From DAOTXK01 sp034435395 (GTDB taxonomy: Bacteria > Chloroflexota > Anaerolineae > Aggregatilineales > Ch27): a stretch of DNA of 9,121 nt. Within the stretch, counting starts at the first letter, position 1. Each line of letters begins with the position of its first letter. Positions 1-5,719 of the stretch are shown piece after piece. The notes beneath the pieces are model-generated. The model did no database searches. It was not told where the DNA came from and saw only the letters and a program-made list of their open reading frames with translations. The DNA is taken from the NCBI GenBank assembly GCA_034435395.1, contig DAOTXK010000274.1:1-9121 (forward strand), given 5' to 3'. The position numbers and the translations under genes are program-made.

Positions 1-519
1 CCTGATGGTGTGGCTGCCGATGACGGCGTTCGTCCTGGCCGCTGCCCTGGCCGCCGCCCGCAGGACCTTCGTTTCAGCGGCGGTGAGGCCGTCGTCGCCG
101 GCGCTGAGTTTGATCCACCCGGCCTGCACGCCGCTGTCCGCGATCTGATCCTGCAACTGGCCCAGCATGTACTCGTAGAGCGCGGTTTCGTCCGCCTCGT
201 GGACCCAGGCAGGAATCCACGGCTCGCGGTAAAAACCGGTGGGTACCACCAGCGGGAAGTCCGTCGCCTCGGAGACGGCCCTGTCCAGGTCAGCGCGGAC
301 GCCCACCCCGCCGGTGCTGCATTCCACAATGGCCGTGACACCCGCCGCCCGGGCCTTTTCGATCTGGGGAGCCATCAGCCGCACCACGTCGGCGGCCTGG
401 GCCTGGGCGTACCCCGGCTGGTCCCAGGTGCGCAGGTCCACAAAGATGTGCTCGTGGGGCAGGATCATGCCCAGCTGGTCGGCGGTTTTGGGGCCGAGGG
501 TGGTGATCAGGTGGGGCAC
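1..519 (-). CDS. Phosphotriesterase-family metal-dependent hydrolase (N-terminal 173 residues; gene runs off the left edge)
   Basis: Seen: the frame stays open from a GTG at 519 to base 1. The protein begins MPHLITTLGPKTADQLG and then has PHEHIFVDLR, an H-x-H pair (H22, H24) at the end of the first strand of an amidohydrolase TIM barrel. K137 in GWIKLS matches the carboxylated lysine that bridges two metals, and H170 in IGSH matches the next histidine ligand. Known: the phosphotriesterase family (aryldialkylphosphatase, PLL lactonases, Php) uses this binuclear metal site to hydrolyse phosphotriesters, lactones or related esters. E. coli Php has Glu instead of the bridging Lys, so this protein looks more like the Lys-type hydrolases. 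The remaining ligands, expected further along, lie outside the window. No signal peptide is seen, so it is probably cytoplasmic. The substrate cannot be told from this part. It lies 74 bases downstream of the DsbA-cyclophilin gene on the same strand and may be co-transcribed with it. Confidence 0.88.
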   Translation of the reverse strand, partial: MPHLITTLGPKTADQLGMILPHEHIFVDLRTWDQPGYAQAQAADVVRLMAPQIEKARAAGVTAIVECSTGGVGVRADLDRAVSEATDFPLVVPTGFYREPWIPAWVHEADETALYEYMLGQLQDQIADSGVQAGWIKLSAGDDGLTAAETKVLRAAARAAARTNAVIGSHTIR

Positions 520-527
520 GGCCTTCT

Positions 528-532
528 CTCCT
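528..532 (-). promoter_or_regulatory. Shine-Dalgarno that fixes the GTG start of the phosphotriesterase-family gene
   Basis: The minus strand reads AGGAG followed by 8 bases and then GTG at 519-517. An in-frame ATG exists 14 codons upstream (561-559) but has no ribosome binding site before it. The residues that start at the GTG (LITTLGP) look like the usual beginning of this family. The GTG is therefore preferred. Confidence 0.65.
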
Positions 533-573
533 GGTAAAATCTGGCGGTCGGCGATTGGCATCTGACTGGCGCC

Positions 574-593
574 GGGCGAGGCATGTCTCGCCC
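574..593 (-). repeat. Perfect 7-bp hairpin of the GTAGGGGCGA...TCGCCC type, abutting the stop codon of the DsbA-cyclophilin gene
   Basis: On the minus strand the bases after the TAG stop read GGGCGAG, a 6-base loop (ACATGC), then CTCGCCC. The preceding bases make GAGTAGGGGCGA. It could act as a terminator or an RNA-end stabiliser, but no T-run follows. From memory, hairpins built as GTAGGGGCG...CGCCC recur across Chloroflexota genomes, so it may be a dispersed repeat rather than a gene-specific terminator. Only this one clear copy is in the window. Confidence 0.5.
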
Positions 594-1826
594 CTACTCC
601 TCGATGATCTCCACCCGGATCAGGCGGTCGCCGGGCGGCGGATCGGGATAGAGCACCGGGTCCAGCGGATCGCGGGGCGTGAGCTGGCGCAGCACGTCCA
701 TGCCGTCGGTCACGATGCCGAAGATGGCGAACTGTCCGTTCCACTCCTCAGCCGGGGCCAGGGGCCCGTAGGTGATAAAAAACTGGCTGCCGCCGCTGTT
801 CTCCACGCCCCGCGTGCTGGCCATGGCCACCAGCCCCTCCCGGTCGAAGACCAGGCCATTGCCCCGCTCGTCAAAGATGGTGTAACCCGGCCCGCCCAGC
901 CCGGTCCCGCTGGGATCGCCGGTCTGGGCGAAGAGGCCCGGCAGCACCCGGTGAAAAGTGACCCCATTATACCAGCCCTGGCGGGCCAGGAAGACGAAGT
1001 TGTTCACCGTGACGGGGGCCAGGTCAGCGAACAGGTCGATGGGCACCTCACCGCGCTCGGTGACCAGCACCGCCTTATACGTCCTCCCCCGGTCAATGAC
1101 CAGCGGCGGCGGCTCGTCGTACTGGCGCTCGGCCAGCGCGTAAAACCGAACCGCCTCGTCCAGACCATACAGGTCGTAGCGCCCGCTGTACGGCTCGCCG
1201 ATGATCAGCAGGCTGGGGATGCCCACCAGGCCGAGGGCCAACGCTTCCCGGCGGTATTGTTCCACCAACCCTGTCGGGTCCCCGGCCAGCCCGGCCTGGA
1301 AGACCGCCTGGTCCAGCCCCAGCGCCTCCCCATACGCCACCAGCCGGGCGCGGAAGGCCTCCGGCGAGAGGTCGCGCCAGCTATCCTGCTCGGCAAACAG
1401 CAGGTCGTGCATCTCCCAGAACATCCCCTGCTCCCCGGCGAGTTCGCTCGCCAGCAGGGCCAGGGGAGCTTTGTCATGCGCCGTCACGTCGGGGAAGTGC
1501 CGCCAGATCACACGCACGTCATCCGGGTAGCGGTCCACCAGGATGGCCAGGCTGCGGGCCACATCGGCGCAGGGGCGGCACTGAAAATCGCCGTAGTGAA
1601 TGATGGTGACGGGGGCGTCGTCCGGCCCCTGGGCGTGGTCGGTCGTGGGGAGGGCGGTCTCGCCCAGCGCCTCGTCCAGCGCCTCCGGCGGCGGCAGCGT
1701 CACCAGGTACAGGGTGGCCGTCGGCGGCGGCGTGACCGTCGGCGGGGGGGTGGGCGTGGGCCGGATACTGCCGCCACAGGCCGCCAGCAGCAGGGCAACG
1801 GCCAGCGGGAAGAGTCTACGGCGCAT
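594..1826 (-). CDS. Lipoprotein fusing a DsbA/thioredoxin-like domain to a cyclophilin-type peptidyl-prolyl isomerase
   Basis: Seen: the 410-residue protein starts MRRRLFPLAVALLLAAC, a lipoprotein signal with lipobox cysteine C17. A Pro/Thr-rich tether follows (about 22-38). Residues about 66-236 form a DsbA-like thioredoxin fold: VTIIHYGDFQC, a CRPC active site (83-86), a helical insertion, and the cis-proline loop GIPS (P204). Residues about 249-409 are a cyclophilin: FHRVLPG (R293 matching CypA Arg55), Q301 matching Gln63, GSQFF (Q348, F350) and W362 near the position of Trp121. The CypA Phe60 position is Leu298. Known: DsbA-like proteins form, break or isomerise disulfides, and cyclophilins isomerise X-Pro bonds. 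Inference: an outer-surface, membrane-tethered folding factor acting on exported proteins. Its start overlaps the upstream gene's stop (TGATG) and has no clear Shine-Dalgarno, so it is probably translationally coupled. Redox direction (oxidase, isomerase or reductase) is unknown. Confidence 0.92.
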   Translation of the reverse strand: MRRRLFPLAVALLLAACGGSIRPTPTPPPTVTPPPTATLYLVTLPPPEALDEALGETALPTTDHAQGPDDAPVTIIHYGDFQCRPCADVARSLAILVDRYPDDVRVIWRHFPDVTAHDKAPLALLASELAGEQGMFWEMHDLLFAEQDSWRDLSPEAFRARLVAYGEALGLDQAVFQAGLAGDPTGLVEQYRREALALGLVGIPSLLIIGEPYSGRYDLYGLDEAVRFYALAERQYDEPPPLVIDRGRTYKAVLVTERGEVPIDLFADLAPVTVNNFVFLARQGWYNGVTFHRVLPGLFAQTGDPSGTGLGGPGYTIFDERGNGLVFDREGLVAMASTRGVENSGGSQFFITYGPLAPAEEWNGQFAIFGIVTDGMDVLRQLTPRDPLDPVLYPDPPPGDRLIRVEIIEE

Positions 1827-2614
1827 CAGGCATCCGGCGAGGAGGGGGCCTGGTCATCTTCGCCAGCGGCGGCGTCTTCGTCTTCCTCATCCAGCACCGC
1901 CAGCAGGTCCTGGATCACAAATTCATCGGGCGCGAACTCTGGATTCAGCTCCACCTGAGCGGGCGACAGTTCCATGAGCATCTCATCTCCCCAGTACCGG
2001 GCGATGGTCGCCGGCAGGATCAGCCCGTCGACGTTCACCAGCTCCCCCGTCGGGCGGAGGTACTGCTTTTTGTACTGGTTGGTGGCCGGGTCCATGCGCT
2101 CGACTTCGATCTCGCGGAGGGTGTTGTTGTCATGCAGCCGCACGACGGCGACATCGTCCGCCGCGTCCGCCAGGTACGCCTTAAAAGTCCGGCTGTCCAC
2201 GCCCTCCACGCGGACCCGGTCGTCGGCGATCAGCGGGCTGACGTAAAAGACAGTCTCCGCCCAGGCCCGCCGCCGCGCCGACTCCACAGCCCCGGCGTCC
2301 CGGTGGCGCGTCACCCGGCCGCCCTGCTCCTCGTAAACGGTCTCGCCGTCGAAGCTGGTGCTGTAACTGCTCCGCAGAAAACCCAGCACCCGAATCTGAA
2401 ACGACCACTTCATGAGCAAGGGGAAGCGGTAGGAGGCCACCGCCGTCACCCGTGCCCACAGCGGGATGGGGCCGATCTGGGCGCGGGACCGCCCCTTAAA
2501 CGTGACCCGCACGGCGTCCATGGCCGGGGGATGCGCCCCATAGCGGGCTTCAACCAGCTTGACCAGCAAATCCTTGCCTATCGGGTCGCCTTGCGCCAGG
2601 GAAAGGAACTTCAT
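1826..2614 (-). CDS. DUF6544-like protein of unknown function
   Basis: A 262-residue protein beginning MKFLSLAQGDPIGKDLL, with no signal peptide or membrane segment. It is rich in beta-strand patterns. Visible landmarks are FKGRSRAQIGP (about 39-49), FPLLMKWSFQIRVLGF (about 64-79), AWAETVFYVSPLI (about 117-129), VRVEGVDSRTFKAYLAD (about 134-150), and a late segment LILPATIARYWGDE (about 198-211). The spacing of AE-xxFYxxxLI followed by VxxExVDxxTxxAxL resembles the DUF6544 family, whose function is unknown to me. The last 23 or so residues are acidic and low-complexity, probably a disordered tail. The ATG at 2614 has GGAG 8 bases upstream. A GTG extension to 2722 is open but has poor ribosome-binding context and unfolded-looking sequence. 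It is the promoter-proximal gene of an apparent operon with the DsbA-cyclophilin lipoprotein. The family assignment is moderate; that the gene is real is near certain. Confidence 0.8.
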   Translation of the reverse strand: MKFLSLAQGDPIGKDLLVKLVEARYGAHPPAMDAVRVTFKGRSRAQIGPIPLWARVTAVASYRFPLLMKWSFQIRVLGFLRSSYSTSFDGETVYEEQGGRVTRHRDAGAVESARRRAWAETVFYVSPLIADDRVRVEGVDSRTFKAYLADAADDVAVVRLHDNNTLREIEVERMDPATNQYKKQYLRPTGELVNVDGLILPATIARYWGDEMLMELSPAQVELNPEFAPDEFVIQDLLAVLDEEDEDAAAGEDDQAPSSPDA

Positions 2615-2622
2615 CAATCGTT

Positions 2623-2626
2623 CTCC
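2623..2626 (-). promoter_or_regulatory. Shine-Dalgarno supporting the ATG start at 2614
   Basis: The minus strand reads GGAG, then 8 bases, then ATG AAG TTC. This supports the 262-residue form over the 36-residue longer GTG form. Confidence 0.6.
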
Positions 2627-2741
2627 ACAGAATGCGTGCCCAACACGCCGGCCGCAGCCGTCAGATGAAGACACCACCAATAGCCCACGGGCAAGCGGGA
2701 AGTCTGGATGATCAGGGTGCACGCCGCCGACGCTTGCTCCT

Positions 2742-2789
2742 TCAGGCAGGTCGCCAGGCCCCGTCCGGCTGCTGGAGAGGGGCCGCCAT
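2742..2789 (-). CDS. Possible 15-codon leader ORF upstream of the DUF6544-like gene
   Basis: The minus strand has AGGAG (2799-2795), 5 bases, then ATG at 2789. A 15-residue peptide MAAPLQQPDGAWRPA follows, ending in TGA at 2742-2744. It begins about 25 bases after the start site predicted from the TACAAT box at 2822. The Shine-Dalgarno lies inside a short palindrome (CAGGA-C-TCCTG on the plus strand, 2790-2800). No run of one amino acid marks it as a classical attenuator peptide. It could be chance in GC-rich DNA. Confidence 0.3.
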   Translation of the reverse strand: MAAPLQQPDGAWRPA

Positions 2790-2821
2790 CAGGACTCCTG
2801 AGCGACCGGGCCGACGCTTTG

Positions 2822-2851
2822 ATTGTATCGGTCAGCAGCGCCGCCGGTCAA
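2822..2851 (-). promoter_or_regulatory. Sigma70-type promoter for the DUF6544-like / DsbA-cyclophilin operon
   Basis: The minus strand reads TTGACC (2851-2846), an 18-base spacer, and TACAAT (2827-2822). Each hexamer matches the consensus at five of six positions. Transcription would start near 2815 and give a leader of about 200 bases before the ATG at 2614. Confidence 0.6.
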
Positions 2852-2985
2852 GCGATACAGCCCCCCAATTGGCTGCCATGCACAATATACAACTAAACGC
2901 TTACCAATAGTGTGAAAAATCTATAAATTCGAATTGGAAATCATCTATCCCGGTTCGCCCCACCTGTCCCACTGGCTTTCTCCGC

Positions 2986-2991
2986 TATAAT
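2986..2991 (+). promoter_or_regulatory. -10 element for rsgA
   Basis: A perfect TATAAT, with transcription expected from about 2998 and a leader of about 60 bases. No good -35 hexamer is found at 16-18 bases, and there is no extended -10 TGn. It may therefore depend on the AT-rich stretch upstream or on another factor. Confidence 0.55.
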
Positions 2992-3021
2992 AGATGGCAC
3001 AACGTTTCATGGGGCGAGCGT

Positions 3022-3038
3022 CCTCGCGGCCCGCGAGG
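3022..3038 (+). other. Hairpin in the rsgA 5' leader
   Basis: CCTCGCG, a 3-base loop (GCC), then CGCGAGG make a perfect 7-bp stem. It ends 7 bases before the purine-rich ribosome binding site (GGGGAGGAG, 3046-3054). It would form in the first 40 or so bases of the predicted transcript and could stabilise the message or tune ribosome access. Confidence 0.4.
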
Positions 3039-3060
3039 CCGATGAGGGGAGGAGCCGGAT

Positions 3061-4035
3061 GTGACATCCCTGCTGGACGGACTGGTCATCAAACAGCAGA
3101 GCGGCTTTTTCACCGTGGCGACCGACAGGGGCACCTACGTCTGCCAGTTGCGGGGACGCTTGAAGGAGGAAGCCGCCCGCCGACGGCGCAGGGACGACCA
3201 AGACCCCACCGACCTGTGCACCATTGGCGACCGGGTCACCATTGAGGCGCGCCCGGACGGCACCGGCCTCATCGACCGGGTGCATCCCCGCCAGCGCGTG
3301 CTCTCCCGCGCGGACCACGCCGGCGGGCGGACCACCCTCCAACAGGGCCGGGAGCAGGTGATCATCGCCAACGCCGATCAGGCGATCTTCGTCTTCGCCG
3401 CCAGCCACCCCGACCCCAACCCCCGCGTGCTGGACCGGCTGATCGTGGCGGCGGAAAAGGGCGGCATCCCCATCATCCGCGTGGTGTGCAACAAGGTTGA
3501 TCTGGTGCCGCTGGCAGAGGCGCGGGCCATCTTCGACCTCTACGAGCAGCTCGGCTACCCGGTGCTCTACACCAGCGCCAAAACCGGCCAGGGCGTGGAC
3601 GAGTTGCGCGAGCGGCTGACGGGGTACATCTCGGTCTTCACGGGACCGTCCGGCGTGGGCAAAACCAGCCTGCTCAACGCCGTGCAGCCGGAGCTGGGCC
3701 TGCGGGTGGCGGCGGTCAGCGCGGCCACCGCCAAAGGCCGCCACACCACCGTCCACCGCGAGCTGTTCCCCCTGGACGGCGGCGGCTACGTGGCCGATAC
3801 ACCCGGCATCCGTTCCATCGGCATCTGGGACGTGGAACCGTGGGAGTTGGAGGCGTACTTCGTGGACATCGCCCCCTACGTGGCCGACTGCCAGTTCGCC
3901 GATTGCACCCACGATCACGAGCCGGGCTGCGCCGTCCGGGCGGCGGTGGAGCGCGGCGAGATCGATGAGCGCCGCTACGACAGCTTCCTCCGCCTGCGGG
4001 AGGCCATCGAGGAGACGTATGAGGATTGGGTGTAG
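3061..4035 (+). CDS. rsgA: Ribosome small subunit-dependent GTPase A (RsgA/YjeQ)
   Basis: A 324-residue circularly permuted GTPase that acts in late maturation of the 30S ribosomal subunit. An N-terminal OB-fold (about 4-90) precedes the GTPase domain. The motifs come in permuted order: NKVD (144-147, G4), SAK (172-174, G5), GPSGVGKTS (195-203, G1 P-loop), GRHTT (226-230, G2) and DTPG (246-249, G3). The C-terminal zinc site C-x4-C-x-H-x5-C is intact (C277, C282, H284, C290), in the typical setting CTHDHEPGC. Length and all motifs are normal for the family. The GTG start at 3061 has GGGGAGGAG ending 6 bases upstream. The N-terminal domain has a basic patch (KEEAARRRRR, about 35-44) suited to RNA contact. 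It is the only plus-strand gene, has its own promoter, and converges on the SH3b gene with 27 bases between the stops. No clear terminator is visible there. Confidence 0.97.
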   Translation: MTSLLDGLVIKQQSGFFTVATDRGTYVCQLRGRLKEEAARRRRRDDQDPTDLCTIGDRVTIEARPDGTGLIDRVHPRQRVLSRADHAGGRTTLQQGREQVIIANADQAIFVFAASHPDPNPRVLDRLIVAAEKGGIPIIRVVCNKVDLVPLAEARAIFDLYEQLGYPVLYTSAKTGQGVDELRERLTGYISVFTGPSGVGKTSLLNAVQPELGLRVAAVSAATAKGRHTTVHRELFPLDGGGYVADTPGIRSIGIWDVEPWELEAYFVDIAPYVADCQFADCTHDHEPGCAVRAAVERGEIDERRYDSFLRLREAIEETYEDWV

Positions 4036-4062
4036 GGAGACGCGCTAACTAACCCTGCACGG

Positions 4063-5601
4063 CTAACGACCTTCCCCAATAAGCGTAATCCGAACAGTCA
4101 GCAAGCCTGCGTTATCGGAGATGTGCCAATCGTTGACGCGAAACTGGAGCGAGCCATCGGCGTCTGCCACAAAAGTTCGCGATTCGCCCACGGCAAAGGG
4201 CGGACCGTTCCCGATGCGGGCGATCAGAATACCTATTCTTTCGTCAGGCATCTGGTACTCGGTAACGTGTTCAGGCTGTACCTGGCCAGCAGGTCCCCAG
4301 TCGCCACCGGTCGGTCCCACGTAGACATTTCGACAGATACCGGGCGTGCCATCCACACAGATGTTGTATTGGCCGCTCGCATCAAGTCTGTAGGTCTGCC
4401 CCATACTAACGAAAACGCCAGAGTCGCTCCAATCGGAACTACTTGACACAGTAACTGAAAAAGTGGCTGATTCCGGTAATAGCTCAGCCGGTGTGGCGGC
4501 AGGAGCCTGGCCCGTCTGCCCCGCCGGGACCGGGACCGGGGTCGGCGTGGGTCGGGGCGCTTCCCCGCGCCATTCCACCGGCTCCGGCAACAGGTCAACG
4601 GGCAGGGACCGGATGACTTCCCGGTCACAGGGCACCGTCGCTGGCGGCGAATCCTGGGCCGCCGCACTGCACTGGCCCGCTCTGATCACCTGCGTCTCTC
4701 CGGCGGCGGTGAGGGTCACTGTCCCGCCGAGCACGCTCACCACGAGCGAGCCATCCCCCCTCACGAAGAAAAAAGCCGTGCTGCCCAGCGCCACTTCCAC
4801 GCCATTGACCCGGAAGTGCACGGTCGCCTCCTGGGGAGCCTGCACCAGCAAGCCATCGCGCGGCGCTTCGGCGCAGGCCGGTTCCCCCAGCCCCGTCGTC
4901 AGGTAAAACGCCTGCATGGGCGCGGTGTACGCCCGCGTCTCACCAGGCTCGACCACTGCCAGCTCCTCAACCTCGCAATCCACCGTGAACAGCGGCGCGT
5001 AGACCCACGCTTCCCGCCCCTCGAAGGCCACCCGCAGCCAGTCGCCTGCCCCGTTCCGTCCGGTGACGACTATCTCGTCCCCCGCCGCCAGCCCCCCGGC
5101 GATGGCATAGGTCGTGCCCGGCCCCATCCGCACGTTCACCCCACCAGTCGCTGTTGCCGTGCACGTCGGCGGCGGCGCGGCCATCGCCTCCGGCGATACC
5201 TCGCTCCGCAACTCCGTATCCCCATACACCACAAACGTCACCGCCTGGCCCGGCAGCGCCTCCGGCAGGTCCGCCTGTAGGCTCAGCAGCGCGATCCCCC
5301 ACTCCCCCCTCGCCACGTCCAGCGGGAACGTCGCCAGCGACGCCAGTTCCATCACGGCGGCGGTATCCCCTGGCGCGGCCCAGCCGTCCACCTCCACCTG
5401 ATCCCAGGTCAGCGCCCTCACCCGCGTATGCCCGTAACAGGCGGTGTTCCGGTCCAGTCCCGCGCATGACTCCCCGGCCAGCCCCAGCGCTTCCTCCACC
5501 AGCGCCGGGCAGGCACTCTCACCCCCTTGGGCAGCAACCGGCCAGACATTCGCCCACGAGGCTACCAAGACGAACAACAGCACAGGCCCAAACCGTTTCA
5601 T
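4063..5601 (-). CDS. Secreted SH3b/FecR-like protein with a LecA (PA-IL)-like lectin domain at its C-terminus
   Basis: A 512-residue exported protein. Residues 1-25 are a signal peptide with a likely cut after VAA. Residues 30-58 hold CPALVEEAL...C...ACYG, a cysteine-containing start I recall from Chloroflexota surface proteins. An SH3b domain (about 150-209) contains GGVNVRMGPGTTYAI and DWLRV. A FecR-like beta domain (about 227-312) has QAFYLTTGLGEPACAEAP and TVHFRVNGVEVALGS. A PTPTPVPVP linker (342-375) precedes the last domain (about 379-508). In outline this matches LecA of Pseudomonas aeruginosa: DSGVFVSMGQTYRLDASGQY, GDWGPAGQ, ILIARIGNGPPFAVG, then FRVND...SDNAG against LecA's YND...NNSG. 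D491, S495, D496 and N497 could be calcium ligands. It has ten cysteines outside the signal peptide, consistent with disulfides. The ATG has GGAGG 7 bases upstream. Sugar binding is inferred from the loop, not shown. Confidence 0.88.
   Translation of the reverse strand: MKRFGPVLLFVLVASWANVWPVAAQGGESACPALVEEALGLAGESCAGLDRNTACYGHTRVRALTWDQVEVDGWAAPGDTAAVMELASLATFPLDVARGEWGIALLSLQADLPEALPGQAVTFVVYGDTELRSEVSPEAMAAPPPTCTATATGGVNVRMGPGTTYAIAGGLAAGDEIVVTGRNGAGDWLRVAFEGREAWVYAPLFTVDCEVEELAVVEPGETRAYTAPMQAFYLTTGLGEPACAEAPRDGLLVQAPQEATVHFRVNGVEVALGSTAFFFVRGDGSLVVSVLGGTVTLTAAGETQVIRAGQCSAAAQDSPPATVPCDREVIRSLPVDLLPEPVEWRGEAPRPTPTPVPVPAGQTGQAPAATPAELLPESATFSVTVSSSSDWSDSGVFVSMGQTYRLDASGQYNICVDGTPGICRNVYVGPTGGDWGPAGQVQPEHVTEYQMPDERIGILIARIGNGPPFAVGESRTFVADADGSLQFRVNDWHISDNAGLLTVRITLIGEGR
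4783..4917 (-). repeat. Left copy of a 135-bp diverged duplicated DNA block (FecR-like domain)
   Basis: This block aligns without gaps to 8606-8740 in the same orientation, with roughly five in six bases matching by eye. It encodes the core of the FecR-like domain in both paralogs. It is coding homology from a gene duplication, not a mobile repeat. Confidence 0.75.
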
Positions 5602-5681
5602 GGTCCATCCTCCAATGGTTCAGGTGAAGCGGCGCACGGTGGAGAAGCGGCGATGGAGCAACGGCGTCACCCCATTTCCAT

Positions 5682-5703
5682 TTTATATGAACCTATTTGA
5701 ACC
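5682..5703 (-). promoter_or_regulatory. Candidate promoter with GGTTCA direct repeat upstream of the left SH3b/lectin gene
   Basis: On the minus strand GGTTCA (5703-5698), four bases, and GGTTCA again (5693-5688) run straight into TATAAA (5687-5682). The repeat period is 10 bp, one helical turn. No -35 hexamer of normal type is present at the right distance, so the repeat may bind an activator. A further GGTTCA occurs on the plus strand at 5617-5622. Transcription would start near 5675, about 75 bases before the ATG at 5601. No regulator can be named. Confidence 0.4.
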
Positions 5704-5719
5704 GCGACCGGGGAGTCCA

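Larger units (their letters stand above)
2615..3060. other. Divergent intergenic control region between the DUF6544-like gene and rsgA
   Basis: This is 446 bases with no conserved gene visible. The left 250 bases are GC-rich and would form the leader of the minus-strand operon. About 2881-2945 is a marked AT-rich island (TATAC, AAAAATCTATAAATTC) containing the 10-base palindrome AATTCGAATT at 2926-2935 and a CCAAT/ATTGG inverted pair (2914-2918, 2933-2937). Each direction has its own -10 element outside the island. The island may aid promoter opening or hold a regulator site, but no known operator is recognised. Confidence 0.6.

Noticed and set aside
555..1958. Long plus-strand open frame of 467 codons over the DsbA-cyclophilin gene
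   Set aside because: It is antisense to a gene with clear domain motifs, and its product is Gln/Arg/His-rich with no recognisable fold. Such shadow frames are common at this GC content.
2615..2722. N-terminal extension of the DUF6544-like protein to a GTG at 2722
   Set aside because: The ribosome-binding context is poor (AGGAG 14 bases away) and the added 36 residues look non-protein-like. ATG 2614 has a well-spaced GGAG.
2926..2935. AATTCGAATT palindrome as a specific operator
   Set aside because: A 10-base palindrome in an AT-rich island is weak evidence, and it matches no operator I can name. It is recorded only as part of the intergenic description.
3007..3918. Minus-strand 303-codon frame opposite rsgA
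   Set aside because: It is a shadow of an unmistakable rsgA gene, with no motif of its own.
4036..4062. Terminator between the convergent rsgA and SH3b genes
   Set aside because: The 27-base gap has only weak GTTAG-type repeats and no stable stem or T-run on either strand.
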